Notes: generated by a model not told the origin, from the letters alone. A stretch of DNA of 29,785 bases from a virus (IMGVR_UViG_3300038450_000036:1-29785); one strand, 5' to 3'. Positions 15,092 to 21,304 are shown, counted from the stretch's first letter. A program made the numbers and translations.

Positions 15092-15101
15092 CCATCTATT
15101 A
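15092..15101 (-). promoter_or_regulatory. TAATAGATGG start-proximal box (copy 4)
   Basis: TAATAGATGG abuts ATG 15091 on the minus strand, in the 14-base gap after the PD-(D/E)XK-like gene. It resembles TAATAGACG before 4528 and 5025. GGGG just upstream could contribute a weak ribosome binding site. Confidence 0.35.
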
Positions 15102-15105
15102 CCCC

Positions 15106-15927
15106 TCAGAACGGTAGGTCGTCCTCAGCCACAGCAGGCGTGTTGCTTGTCGGGTTCATGAACGGGTTGTTGAACTTGACCCTCTCAAGCAAGTGGGTGC
15201 TGCCCTGCGAGCGGAATGAGGCCACCCCGCGAAGTTCGCGACCCTTGGAGTTCTGCCACGGCGTGAGGGGCATCTCTTTGACGTACACGTCGGCCTCGCT
15301 GGTGCGATAGTTGAGCAGCACCAGGATGCCCAGGATACCCTTGAGGCCCATTTCCTCGGCCTGCTTGTTCTTGGCTTCCTTCTCGTACGTGCGGCCTGGA
15401 ATGAAGCGGTGGTGGGTAGCGTCATAGCCGATGGTCTTGACCTCTAGACCCCATTCCTTCGTCGCGCCGTCAAGCGGTGAGGCTTCGGTAGCGCCGCCCT
15501 GGTGCCACCACACGATAGGTCCGTACCCTGGCAGGCTTCCCAGGTGCTCGATGACATCCTCCCCAATCTGAGCCTGCTCCTGCAAGCTCAAGCCGATGCG
15601 CGTGGTGCCGCCTGGACTGAATCCCGGCTTGTAAGTCTCTTCGGTCGGTTCGTAGCGTTCCTGCTGAAATTTGTCCTCGTTGTACTGAGCCTGCTCATCA
15701 CTGGCACCATGCCACGGAAGGTCTTCCATCAGGTCGTGTGACTGTTTGCACTTCGCATTCGGGCAGGTGTAGTAGCCGCCACCGTTCGCGACTACGGTCT
15801 GCTGTGTCTCGGGTGACAGGTGAAAGTTGCACTGCGGGTTGTAGCACTTCTTGTACCCGCCGTTGACAAGCGCTTCGGCTTCTTCGGGCGTCTGAGCTTT
15901 GACGCCGGATCCCGGTTCAAGTAGCAT
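15106..15927 (-). CDS. Zinc-ribbon protein with PD-(D/E)XK nuclease-like motif
   Basis: The 273-aa protein has an N-terminal zinc ribbon (C28-x4-C33 in CYNPQCNF and C55-x4-C60 in CPNAKC). The core then reads SPLDGATKEWGLEVKTIGYD, where Asp153, Glu162 and Lys164 fit a D-x(n)-E-x-K nuclease centre, followed by a helix with KQAEEMGLKG and a strand ILVLLNY. Similar motifs occur in nuclease domains of phage head-associated proteins. The C-terminus ends in an acidic tip (EDDLPF) like that of single-stranded-DNA-binding proteins, which recruits replication partners; here that may be coincidence. ATG 15927 lies inside the end of the 61-aa gene and lacks a clear ribosome binding site, implying coupling. 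Confidence 0.6.
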   Translation of the reverse strand: MLLEPGSGVKAQTPEEAEALVNGGYKKCYNPQCNFHLSPETQQTVVANGGGYYTCPNAKCKQSHDLMEDLPWHGASDEQAQYNEDKFQQERYEPTEETYKPGFSPGGTTRIGLSLQEQAQIGEDVIEHLGSLPGYGPIVWWHQGGATEASPLDGATKEWGLEVKTIGYDATHHRFIPGRTYEKEAKNKQAEEMGLKGILGILVLLNYRTSEADVYVKEMPLTPWQNSKGRELRGVASFRSQGSTHLLERVKFNNPFMNPTSNTPAVAEDDLPF

Positions 15928-16102
15928 GGCGGGCGACTGTCGCTTCTGCCGTACGAATCACAGGCTCGTCGCACCACTCACATACAGCCAAGGCTGGACC
16001 TTGGCGCACAGCAGGAAGAGCTACCAGATGGCGGACTGGCTGCTCTTTCTTCTTCTGACTGGCCTCACAGCACTCGCAGACTGCGCCTACGTCACTCGGC
16101 AT
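15917..16102 (-). CDS. Small Cys-rich protein (61 aa)
   Basis: The product has two Cys pairs, CECC near the N-terminus and CEWC around residue 41, suggesting one small zinc-binding domain. The family is not recognised. Its start overlaps the end of the 218-codon gene and its end overlaps the start of the PD-(D/E)XK-like gene, so it fits the tightly packed, coupled layout. Confidence 0.55.
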   Translation of the reverse strand: MPSDVGAVCECCEASQKKKEQPVRHLVALPAVRQGPALAVCEWCDEPVIRTAEATVARHAT

Positions 16103-16745
16103 TCTGGTTGTCCATCTGGTTCTTGATTAGCTTCTCTTGGAGAAGCGAGTCGTGGAGAAGTGTGAGTAGGTGACCGATGTGGCCCTGACAGATCAGCGCC
16201 CACTTTTCGTCCTCGGACTGCTGATAAATGGCCGGGTAAATGAGTCTCTGCCCATCTTTCTCATCCTCCTGCACCGTGATGACGACGAAGGCTTTCGCCT
16301 TACCAAGAGCCTCGATAGCCTCGGCGGTGATGTTGACCGGCGTGTCCTCCTCTGGCTCTGCGGGAACCTCGACTCCTGTCGGGGTAGGCACAGGGACGAC
16401 CTTAGCCGCCTCGGGCTGCGCCGTTTCTTGACCCAAGACCTCTTGGATGAACGCATCCGCCAAGCCTTTCAGTCTATTCACCTTGTCTGGATCTTTCTCT
16501 GGCATGTCTGCTCCCTCCACTAGATCGAAGTGCTCCTCCCAGGTCCAGCAGTTCTGTGCTCCGTTGTAGGACCAGTGGTCATGATCCCACTCTATCAGAA
16601 CTTGCGGGTACCCGTGCTCGTCGGCACGATGGTTGCGGACCCATCCCTCGTTGCCCGTGCATGAGAAGCCCTTGTAGAGAGCGGGATCGATCCCGTCCCT
16701 GAGCCTGACGCGCGAGTTGATCGGGATTCTGTACGTTGTGTCCAT
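16092..16745 (-). CDS. Hypothetical protein with N-terminal SH3/KOW-like domain
   Basis: The N-terminal ~80 residues (IPINSRVRLRDGIDPALY, GNEGWVRNHRADEHGYPQV, IEWDHDHWSYN, TWEEHFDLVE) read as a small SH3- or KOW-like barrel. A linker rich in Pro, Glu and Val follows (about 105-145), then a helical or alpha/beta C-terminal region (AIEALGKAKAFVVITVQEDE, HIGHLLTLLHDSLLQEKL). No enzyme motif is seen. ATG 16745 is preferred; a TTG directly before it is in frame. The upstream sequence GACATAATGGTTG, which includes the preceding gene's stop, resembles the boxes at 4528 and 5025. Confidence 0.6.
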   Translation of the reverse strand: MDTTYRIPINSRVRLRDGIDPALYKGFSCTGNEGWVRNHRADEHGYPQVLIEWDHDHWSYNGAQNCWTWEEHFDLVEGADMPEKDPDKVNRLKGLADAFIQEVLGQETAQPEAAKVVPVPTPTGVEVPAEPEEDTPVNITAEAIEALGKAKAFVVITVQEDEKDGQRLIYPAIYQQSEDEKWALICQGHIGHLLTLLHDSLLQEKLIKNQMDNQNAE

Positions 16746-16751
16746 CAACCA

Positions 16752-17111
16752 TTATGTCTCGGAAGTTTGATCCTTATCTGGCTCTGGTGCTGTCTCCTCT
16801 GCCTCAGCCTCAACCGGAGGTGGTGGTGTGAGTAGGTTGCCAATGCGTCCCAACGGCATCCTGACTTCACGCCCTGCACGCACTGCGGCCTGTCCAAGCG
16901 CGTTCGTGGTGCGGATGGAGAAGTGGCCGAAGAAGAACGCCGCTGCGCCTAGCTCCCATGAGGTAGCCAAGCCAAGGGCGATGCTTCCAAGCCAAAGGCT
17001 CGCGAGGGTCACGTCACACAGCCCGCCCCACACGAAGCCAAGTAGGTACTGCGTGAAGAAGGCCGGAAAGCCCTTGATGATGTCTCCGACTGATGGTTCG
17101 TTCTCGTTCAT
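16752..17111 (-). CDS. Small membrane protein (119 aa), holin candidate
   Basis: Residues about 15-65 contain two or three hydrophobic stretches (FFTQYLLGFVWGGLCDVTLASL, then GSIALGLATSWELGAAAFFFG). A basic segment (RAGREVRMPLGRIG) and a Pro/Glu-rich acidic tail (PPPPVEAEAEETAPEP) follow. The topology would suit a holin or another small inner-membrane protein, but no lysis gene adjoins it, so function is open. ATG 17111 has GAAAGG upstream and is chosen over longer upstream frames. Confidence 0.6.
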   Translation of the reverse strand: MNENEPSVGDIIKGFPAFFTQYLLGFVWGGLCDVTLASLWLGSIALGLATSWELGAAAFFFGHFSIRTTNALGQAAVRAGREVRMPLGRIGNLLTPPPPVEAEAEETAPEPDKDQTSET

Positions 17112-17121
17112 GTCTGCCTTT

Positions 17122-17400
17122 CTATCCTCGTAGGTATCTGTAGATGGAGTCTCGAAGGTCTGAGAGTTCGTCCCACAGTGAGCTTCGATGCTCGAAGGGT
17201 GGTGACTGCACGATGTCGTTGAGGACATTGTACCACGCCTCAAGCTCACGTTCGGAGGGTCCGTCGTACACGGCCTGCTTCTGAGGGAACGCCGTCGCTG
17301 GCTCGGGTAGGCTGACGCGCGGTGGAACCGGGTCGCCTATCGGCACTGGCGGGTTGTAGAAGGGACTTCCCGCGTGCCTGTGCGGGATGTGGTCACTCAT
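17122..17400 (-). CDS. Small hypothetical protein (92 aa)
   Basis: The family is not recognised. The N-terminal half is rich in Pro and His (IPHRHAGSPFYNPPVPIGDPV) and probably disordered. The C-terminal half is helical (SERELEAWYNVLNDIVQS, SLWDELSDLRDSIYRYLRG). The start overlaps the end of the 88-aa gene by several bases (ATGAGTGA). Confidence 0.6.
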   Translation of the reverse strand: MSDHIPHRHAGSPFYNPPVPIGDPVPPRVSLPEPATAFPQKQAVYDGPSERELEAWYNVLNDIVQSPPFEHRSSLWDELSDLRDSIYRYLRG

Positions 17401-17659
17401 TCTCTAGCTCGATTCCATCCTCGTCCTCGTCGTCAAGCAGACCCAGGTAGCCCGCGAGCATGATCTTCGAGCGATTGAGCCGACGAGACAACGCCGACTC
17501 CCTCGACGTAGGCGTGCTGTGACGGAACGCTTCGATCAAGTCCTCTGCCTGCGACTTGACGTGCGAGTCCGCGATCACCAGCAGCGCCTCATGCAAGTGG
17601 TGACGGATGACCGCTATTGGTTCCGTAGGGTCGGGAAGATTGTCCTCTGTTTCGCTCAT
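17393..17659 (-). CDS. Small acidic hypothetical protein (88 aa)
   Basis: The family is not recognised. The product is mostly helical (AVIRHHLHEALLVIADSHVK, SQAEDLIEAFRHS, SALSRRLNRSKIMLAGYLG) with an acidic tail (DDEDEDGIELENE). Its ATG overlaps the stop of the 67-aa gene (ATGA). Confidence 0.6.
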   Translation of the reverse strand: MSETEDNLPDPTEPIAVIRHHLHEALLVIADSHVKSQAEDLIEAFRHSTPTSRESALSRRLNRSKIMLAGYLGLLDDEDEDGIELENE

Positions 17660-17859
17660 GGCATCACATTCTCCGGCCAGCGTTCAGCCTGATGTTGTGC
17701 ATGTTCGTTATCCCGTTGCTCAGCCAAGCGGTGACGCTCAATTCTTGCCTCTCTGCCTGTCGCTATGTACTCGCCACCCTCGTCACGTACAAGGATAGGT
17801 TTCTCAGGACATATCCGGTTGAGATGCGACAACGGTTCTCCGCACCAACAAGTTCTCAT
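17656..17859 (-). CDS. Small protein with N-terminal Cys cluster (67 aa)
   Basis: The N-terminus CWCGEPLSHLNRIC could bind one zinc ion; the rest is charged and helical (REARIERHRLAEQRDNEHAQHQ). The family is not recognised. The start at 17859 has GAGG upstream, provided by the end of the HNH gene. Confidence 0.55.
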   Translation of the reverse strand: MRTCWCGEPLSHLNRICPEKPILVRDEGGEYIATGREARIERHRLAEQRDNEHAQHQAERWPENVMP

Positions 17860-17862
17860 GAC

Positions 17863-18273
17863 TCACCCTCGATACCGCTCAATGAGTTCATCAGCCCACT
17901 GTAGCAGATCCTCGACCCGTTGACCCTTGGGATGATTGGTCGTCCACAACTCAAGATTCTCGATGCGGTTGTCAGACCGATTACCCTTCTTGTGATGTAC
18001 TGTCTCGTCCGGAAGAAGTGCGCGACCAAGATGTTCTGCCATGACCAGCCGATGCTCAAGAATCTGACCCTTAGAATCCGCATTGGGATGACCATGAGCC
18101 TTGACTTCTCGGTATCCGTCTTTAGTGCTCCATCCTCCCGAACCGTCTGTAATCGGTTCTCGCCCGCGATGGAGAGGACGCCGCTTACGGCCCTTGATCT
18201 TCTGATAGTAGTGACCACTACACAGTCCCTTGCAACGAACGGGGTGATCGCATCCTGGAAATGAACACTCCAC
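17863..18273 (-). CDS. HNH homing endonuclease with actinophage-type zinc finger
   Basis: The 136-aa protein starts with a zinc finger (CSFPGCDHPVRCKGLCSGHY) and ends in an HNH core: LEHRLVMAEHLGR, ETVHHKKGNRSDNRIENLEL, with the catalytic His pair and Asn residues intact. This combination is frequent in HNH genes of actinobacterial phages. The start is GTG 18273. An ATG two bases upstream opens a shadow frame without HNH features. GTAATAT precedes the start. The gene separates the DUF6899-like gene from the 67-aa gene, and its end supplies the next ribosome binding site. Confidence 0.88.
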   Translation of the reverse strand: MECSFPGCDHPVRCKGLCSGHYYQKIKGRKRRPLHRGREPITDGSGGWSTKDGYREVKAHGHPNADSKGQILEHRLVMAEHLGRALLPDETVHHKKGNRSDNRIENLELWTTNHPKGQRVEDLLQWADELIERYRG

Positions 18274-18275
18274 AT

Positions 18276-18338
18276 ATATTACGCCGTAGAACCGAAGTGA
18301 AACCTAAAGGTTCGGTCGGATCCGGTAGATCGCTGTCA
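18276..18338 (-). other. Short gap with an 11-codon micro-ORF
   Basis: This gap before the HNH gene holds an ATG overlapping the preceding stop (TGATG) and reading MTAIYRIRPNL before a stop. One frame over, RFHFGSTA continues to TAA just before the HNH start. It may be the remains of a small gene disrupted near the HNH insertion point. A short inverted repeat (AACCT-AA-AGGTT on the plus strand) is also present. Confidence 0.2.
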
Positions 18339-18644
18339 TCAAAGGTATCCGTAGAAGTCGCCTCCGACATACTCGATCACCCCTCTTCCCCACACGTCGC
18401 CGTTCTCTTCGGCCTTCTTCTTCTCGTAGGGAGCCTCAACGCGCTCATTGAAGTCGCGCAGGGCACCCACCAGTGCAGCTTTGCACTCGGCAAGATCCTG
18501 GTAGTGAATCCCTCCCGTGCGGGAGAGCTTTTCGTCCAGGTACATCGCTAGCTGGCTAGTGACGCAGAAGGTAAGCTCTCCCACATTCTCAGGGATGCGA
18601 CCGTCTACCAACTCCTCCTTTATCTCCGGGGCTACGTAGGGCAT
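18339..18644 (-). CDS. DUF6899-like phage protein
   Basis: The 101-aa sequence starts MPYVAPEIKEEL, has GELTFCVTSQLAMYL in the middle and ends with RVEAPYEKKKAEENGDVWG. This matches a small, widespread phage family (opening MPY-[IV], GELxY-like, closing APYExxKxxENGDVY), for which no function is established. The start at 18644 overlaps the stop of the HNH gene (TGATG) with GAGG just upstream. Confidence 0.72.
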   Translation of the reverse strand: MPYVAPEIKEELVDGRIPENVGELTFCVTSQLAMYLDEKLSRTGGIHYQDLAECKAALVGALRDFNERVEAPYEKKKAEENGDVWGRGVIEYVGGDFYGYL

Positions 18645-18647
18645 CAG
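18640..18647. repeat. 8-bp direct repeat, downstream copy (HNH flank)
   Basis: CTGATGCC on the minus strand covers the HNH stop and the start of the DUF6899-like gene. The same eight bases lie across the HNH start (18945-18952), so the inserted ORF is framed by a direct repeat. Confidence 0.4.
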
Positions 18648-18949
18648 ACCAACCTCATCTCGTTATGACATAACCGACAAAGCCATTCAACGATCAGGGG
18701 TTGCGTATAGTCCGTATGATGACCCTCGATGACGCCCTTGCCAGGAAGGGGTTCATTATTCCAGCCCTCGTAACGACCACAATCTTCACAGACTGTTGGA
18801 CGAACTATCTCCCCTCTGCGAATAGCGCGATTCAGTATCACCCTAGCGCGCTCCCTCTCAGGGAAACGCTTCCTAGTGTTTCGCATATACTCGGCTACCT
18901 TCTCAGGGTTAGCCTTCATCCATCGTCTTTGGGAAGCTGTCTCTGGCAT
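18644..18949 (-). CDS. Small HNH endonuclease
   Basis: The 101-aa protein has a basic N-terminus (RRWMKANPEKVAEYMRNTRK) and a compact HNH domain: CEDCGRYEG, GVIEGHHTDYTQPLIVEWLC and RLCHNEMR, with paired Cys ligands. Both ends are TGATG junctions: it starts in the stop of the DUF4406-like gene, and its stop overlaps the start of the DUF6899-like gene. An 8-bp repeat (CTGATGCC) spans both junctions. It behaves as a self-contained homing cassette placed exactly between two genes. Confidence 0.85.
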   Translation of the reverse strand: MPETASQRRWMKANPEKVAEYMRNTRKRFPERERARVILNRAIRRGEIVRPTVCEDCGRYEGWNNEPLPGKGVIEGHHTDYTQPLIVEWLCRLCHNEMRLV

Positions 18950-18952
18950 CAG
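18945..18952. repeat. 8-bp direct repeat, upstream copy (HNH flank)
   Basis: CTGATGCC on the minus strand joins the end of the DUF4406-like gene to the start of the HNH gene and matches 18640-18647. Five of the eight bases are the TGATG junction itself, so the repeat is suggestive rather than conclusive. Confidence 0.4.
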
Positions 18953-19368
18953 TAGTTAGTCACTCCTAAAGGGACGCCGTGCGCCACCTGAATGTCTTTG
19001 GCTGCGACTGCGCGCAGGCTCGGGTAGTGGACAATCTCTAGGTTGCGCAAGCGACCGTAGAATGTCTCCAACCTCGCACCGCGTGAACGCTGCCATCCGG
19101 GTAGGACGCAGATTGCTTCGACGCCCTCCTTGTGGATCAGGAGCAAGTCTTCTGAGAGAAGTTCCTCCCAGGTCCGTCCGGTCGCTGACTCAGTACCCAA
19201 CGGGCACGCCATCAGTTTCGCGACCTCCTCGGGCCGGTTGAGGTCTACCGGCAGCACAACCTTCTTGCCCCTTGCGAGCAAGTCCTTCTCAGCGTCTAGG
19301 AACGCTGGAACGTTGTACTGCGGAATGTGACTCATTGGCCCTGCGACGTACAGTATGTTTGCTTTCAT
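18949..19368 (-). CDS. DUF4406-like nucleoside deoxyribosyltransferase-fold protein
   Basis: The 139-aa protein opens YVAGPMSHIPQYNVPAFLDAE, has TWEELLSEDLLLIH in the middle and ends its core with ICVLPGWQRSRGARLE. This is the layout of DUF4406 and the nucleoside 2-deoxyribosyltransferase superfamily, whose members move or hydrolyse the base of deoxynucleosides. The start has a perfect AGGAGG six bases upstream, overlapping the stop of the 44-aa membrane peptide. It is the second such fold in the cluster, so a role in nucleotide salvage or pool control is likely. Substrate specificity cannot be read from the sequence. Confidence 0.8.
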   Translation of the reverse strand: MKANILYVAGPMSHIPQYNVPAFLDAEKDLLARGKKVVLPVDLNRPEEVAKLMACPLGTESATGRTWEELLSEDLLLIHKEGVEAICVLPGWQRSRGARLETFYGRLRNLEIVHYPSLRAVAAKDIQVAHGVPLGVTNY

Positions 19369-19377
19369 GACTACCTC

Positions 19378-19512
19378 CTATAGTAGCAGGAGTGCGTTAG
19401 CGCACGCCAGCATGATTGTTGCAACGCCTACCTTGTAGTTGGCTTCCGTGAAGGCCACCACTCCGATCCCGGCGAACGCTACCACCGCGATGTACGTGAG
19501 TGCGATCCTCAC
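19378..19512 (-). CDS. 44-aa two-helix membrane peptide
   Basis: A GTG (19510-19512) overlapping the stop of the deoxyribosyltransferase gene opens a 44-codon frame. The product is two hydrophobic helices, RIALTYIAVVAFAGIGVVAF and VATIMLACANALLLL, joined by a short polar turn (TEANYK). Its TAG stop overlaps the AGGAGG of the next gene, so it fits the coupled layout and fills the only gap of the cluster. Such peptides can act as holin-like or membrane-anchor proteins; the role is unknown. Confidence 0.68.
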   Translation of the reverse strand: MRIALTYIAVVAFAGIGVVAFTEANYKVGVATIMLACANALLLL

Positions 19513-20069
19513 TGGTAGTCACCTACAAGTCTTACGAGCGCATCAGATAGAGTCTCCTCCACTTTCTCATGGGCCACGTAGTGAACCCATGGGCTGATGC
19601 GATTGCCACGCTCCACGAAGGCGTACACTGGACGCCCAATCGAGTTCGCGTACCAAATCTCCATCGATGTACCGGGGCTGCCGATGGTGCAGTCGGCCAA
19701 GACAGCCTGCGACCGTTTGATGTCGTTGAGGTCGCCTTCGACAATCTCCTCTGAGAGAGCAGCCATGTCGAGGTTGTCTCGGTCACGGAAGTCGGCCCGC
19801 ACGAACGGGTCCAGAACCTCCCATCCGTAGTCGTCCAGGTAGGTTGTTGCCACCTTGCGGTAGTTGTCCGCTGAAATGTGTCCTGCGAGATAGACGGTTG
19901 GTCTAGGATCGGCTGCTACGGCCTGTAGGTGCGGCACGTCTGAGGGTAGCACTTGGAACTGGAAGTCCCGTAGGTCGTCCTCAAGCCTCTCGCTCAACTG
20001 GCGCTCAATCTGCTCCCGCGTCATTCCGGGGAACCTCATGAATAGGTCGTGCTCCGCCTGGGTGCTCAT
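19509..20069 (-). CDS. Nucleoside 2-deoxyribosyltransferase-like protein
   Basis: From ATG 20069 the protein has 186 residues. After an N-terminal helical segment it shows PTVYLAGHIS (strand and loop near 58), DYGWEVLDPFVRADF, EIVEGDLNDIKRSQAVLADC and GTSMEIWYANSIGRPVYAF. The Asp of EGDLNDI and the Glu of SMEIWYA correspond to the catalytic acid residues of the family, which exchanges or hydrolyses the N-glycosidic bond of deoxynucleosides. The end (RISPWVHYVAHEKV) is typical of phage members. The start is fixed by AAGGAG and by the ATGA overlap with the MazG-like gene; an upstream frame to 20183 is disfavoured. Confidence 0.83.
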   Translation of the reverse strand: MSTQAEHDLFMRFPGMTREQIERQLSERLEDDLRDFQFQVLPSDVPHLQAVAADPRPTVYLAGHISADNYRKVATTYLDDYGWEVLDPFVRADFRDRDNLDMAALSEEIVEGDLNDIKRSQAVLADCTIGSPGTSMEIWYANSIGRPVYAFVERGNRISPWVHYVAHEKVEETLSDALVRLVGDYQ

Positions 20070-20422
20070 GCGTGCTCCTTGAGTTCGTTTTTCCTCTTCC
20101 GCTTCGCGAGCTTCGTGAGGTTCCTTTGCGCTACGTCGTCTAGTGTAGCACCAAGTTCCGTCGTGAGCAGAGCGAGGTACCACTGCACGTCGCCAAGCTC
20201 CTCAAGGATCTTCTCCCGCCGCTCGAACGTGATGATCCCATCGTTGCGGTACGCCTTCTTCAAGTCGTCCGCAACCTCCCCGGCCTCGCCTGTGAGTCCG
20301 AGAGCGCAGTAGACCACGCCAGGAATGCCTCCCGGCTCGCCTACGCCCTTGCCGTCGCCCTGTGAGAAGGTGCCCCATGTGGCAGTCTCCTCAGCCTTGC
20401 GCTGATACTCGTTGAGGTTCAT
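20066..20422 (-). CDS. MazG-like nucleotide pyrophosphohydrolase
   Basis: The 118-aa protein begins LNEYQRKAEETATWG and carries the MazG signature GLTGEAGEVADDLKKAY (Glu46, Glu49) followed by KILEELGDVQWYLALL (Glu75, Asp78), the E-x2-E ... E-x2-D set that binds magnesium. Family members hydrolyse (d)NTPs to monophosphates and pyrophosphate. In phages they sanitise or reshape nucleotide pools, or counter (p)ppGpp signalling. The start overlaps the previous stop (ATGA) with only a weak ribosome binding site, so coupling to the preceding gene is likely. It sits in a four-enzyme nucleotide block. Confidence 0.88.
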   Translation of the reverse strand: MNLNEYQRKAEETATWGTFSQGDGKGVGEPGGIPGVVYCALGLTGEAGEVADDLKKAYRNDGIITFERREKILEELGDVQWYLALLTTELGATLDDVAQRNLTKLAKRKRKNELKEHA

Positions 20423-20847
20423 AGTCGATCATCCGTTCCGATTTTCCGAATGGTGAACGCCAGGAGGCAGATGCAGTGCCATCCGGCGTGGGCCATGTGA
20501 TGCAGCCCTGAGTAGAGCGAGTGTCCCTCGTCGTCCGTCGAGTCGATCACTTGCTGCCACGCATCGTTGGGGTCCGCGCCCTGCTCGACCAACTCGTTGA
20601 CTACGCCTTCGCCGTCGCGTTCCTCCCCGGCCCAAAAGAGCAGTAGGTGCCGCTGTAGAGCGTCGTATGACGAACTCCACGTATAGCCGCTGAGGTAGTT
20701 GCCCCGACTGTACTTCTTGCGTCCATGTCCATAGACCTTGGCAATCTCCATGAGGGCTTTCGGACAAGCATCGCCTATCGATGCGAGCTTGAGTCCCTTT
20801 TCCCCTCCTGTGTCGGGGTCTACCCCGCGTACTTGATCACTCGCCAT
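20419..20847 (-). CDS. dATP/dGTP diphosphohydrolase-like protein (MazZ N-terminal-domain family)
   Basis: The 142-aa protein has the motifs of the family annotated as dATP/dGTP diphosphohydrolase N-terminal domain (formerly DUF5664): KVYGHGRKKYSRGNYLSG, YDALQRHLLLFWAGEERD and LHHMAHAGWHCICLL. His67, Glu75, Glu76 and Asp78, plus the HAGWH motif, are the likely metal-binding positions. Relatives include MazZ of 2-aminoadenine (Z-genome) phages, but many phages without Z-DNA also carry the family, so it is not proof of base modification. The start has AAAGG upstream and lies inside the end of the 66-aa gene. Confidence 0.75.
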   Translation of the reverse strand: MASDQVRGVDPDTGGEKGLKLASIGDACPKALMEIAKVYGHGRKKYSRGNYLSGYTWSSSYDALQRHLLLFWAGEERDGEGVVNELVEQGADPNDAWQQVIDSTDDEGHSLYSGLHHMAHAGWHCICLLAFTIRKIGTDDRL

Positions 20848-21037
20848 TCTCTTCTGCCTTTCTCTTCTCGTAGGATTGACGGCCCATGAAACGACCTGGC
20901 TCGTATTCTACCAGATCGCACTCTGACTTCCTGGCATGCTTGCGCCCGCAGCGTTTGCACCAGGCAACGCCACGGGGTTTCTTGCCCTCCATGGTGACAG
21001 GCGTGACCTCGAAGTCACCTGCTGGCTTGATGCCCAT
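20837..21037 (-). CDS. Small zinc-binding hypothetical protein (66 aa)
   Basis: The centre reads WCKRCGRKHARKSEC, a C-x2-C ... H ... C cluster typical of a small zinc finger, followed by an acidic stretch and YEKRKAEENGE. The family is not recognised. It starts one base after the previous stop and overlaps the next gene by 11 bases. An internal ATG (MEGKKPRGV) is an alternative start. Confidence 0.58.
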   Translation of the reverse strand: MGIKPAGDFEVTPVTMEGKKPRGVAWCKRCGRKHARKSECDLVEYEPGRFMGRQSYEKRKAEENGE

Positions 21038-21038
21038 C

Positions 21039-21230
21039 TCAGGTATCCGAGATGCTTAGCAGGACGTTCGGATGATGCTGCGCGACTCGGAGAGCCGCTT
21101 CCTCAAACTCCTCACGCGCGACGGGACTCAGAGTCTCACCAGTCGTGTCATACAGGACGATGCAGACGGCGTTCTTCTTCTGCTGGTACGTCTGCTCGTC
21201 AGCCTTCCTCTTCTTTGCTCTAGCGCCCAT
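21039..21230 (-). CDS. Small hypothetical protein (63 aa)
   Basis: The N-terminus is basic (MGARAKKRKADEQTYQQKK). A strand (NAVCIVLYD) and an amphipathic helix (SPVAREEFEEAALRVAQHH) follow, suggesting a compact alpha/beta fold. The family is not recognised. ATG 21230 has AAAGGG upstream and follows the only noncoding gap in this part, so it may be the first gene of the nucleotide block. Confidence 0.6.
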   Translation of the reverse strand: MGARAKKRKADEQTYQQKKNAVCIVLYDTTGETLSPVAREEFEEAALRVAQHHPNVLLSISDT

Positions 21231-21285
21231 GACGCCCTTTCGACTCTACTACGCTTTGTGGCCTTCCAGCCACCCGATGAACTAC

Positions 21286-21304
21286 ACTATAGCACCCTTG
21301 TCAA
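21286..21304 (-). promoter_or_regulatory. Candidate extended -10 promoter in the 78-base gap
   Basis: In the gap between the phosphoesterase and the 63-aa gene, the minus strand reads TTGACAAGGGTGCTATAGT. TGCTATAGT is an extended -10 match; the TTGACA lies only 7 nt upstream of TATAGT, too close to be its -35. A promoter for the downstream nucleotide genes is plausible but unproven. Confidence 0.35.

Noticed and set aside
17856-18275. 139-codon minus-strand ORF starting at an ATG two bases before the HNH GTG start
   Set aside because: It overlaps the HNH gene in another frame and lacks the conserved zinc finger and HNH residues.
18949-20847. Claim that this is a 2-aminoadenine (Z) genome
   Set aside because: Only a MazZ-family domain is present; PurZ and DatZ are not in the window and the family also occurs in ordinary phages.
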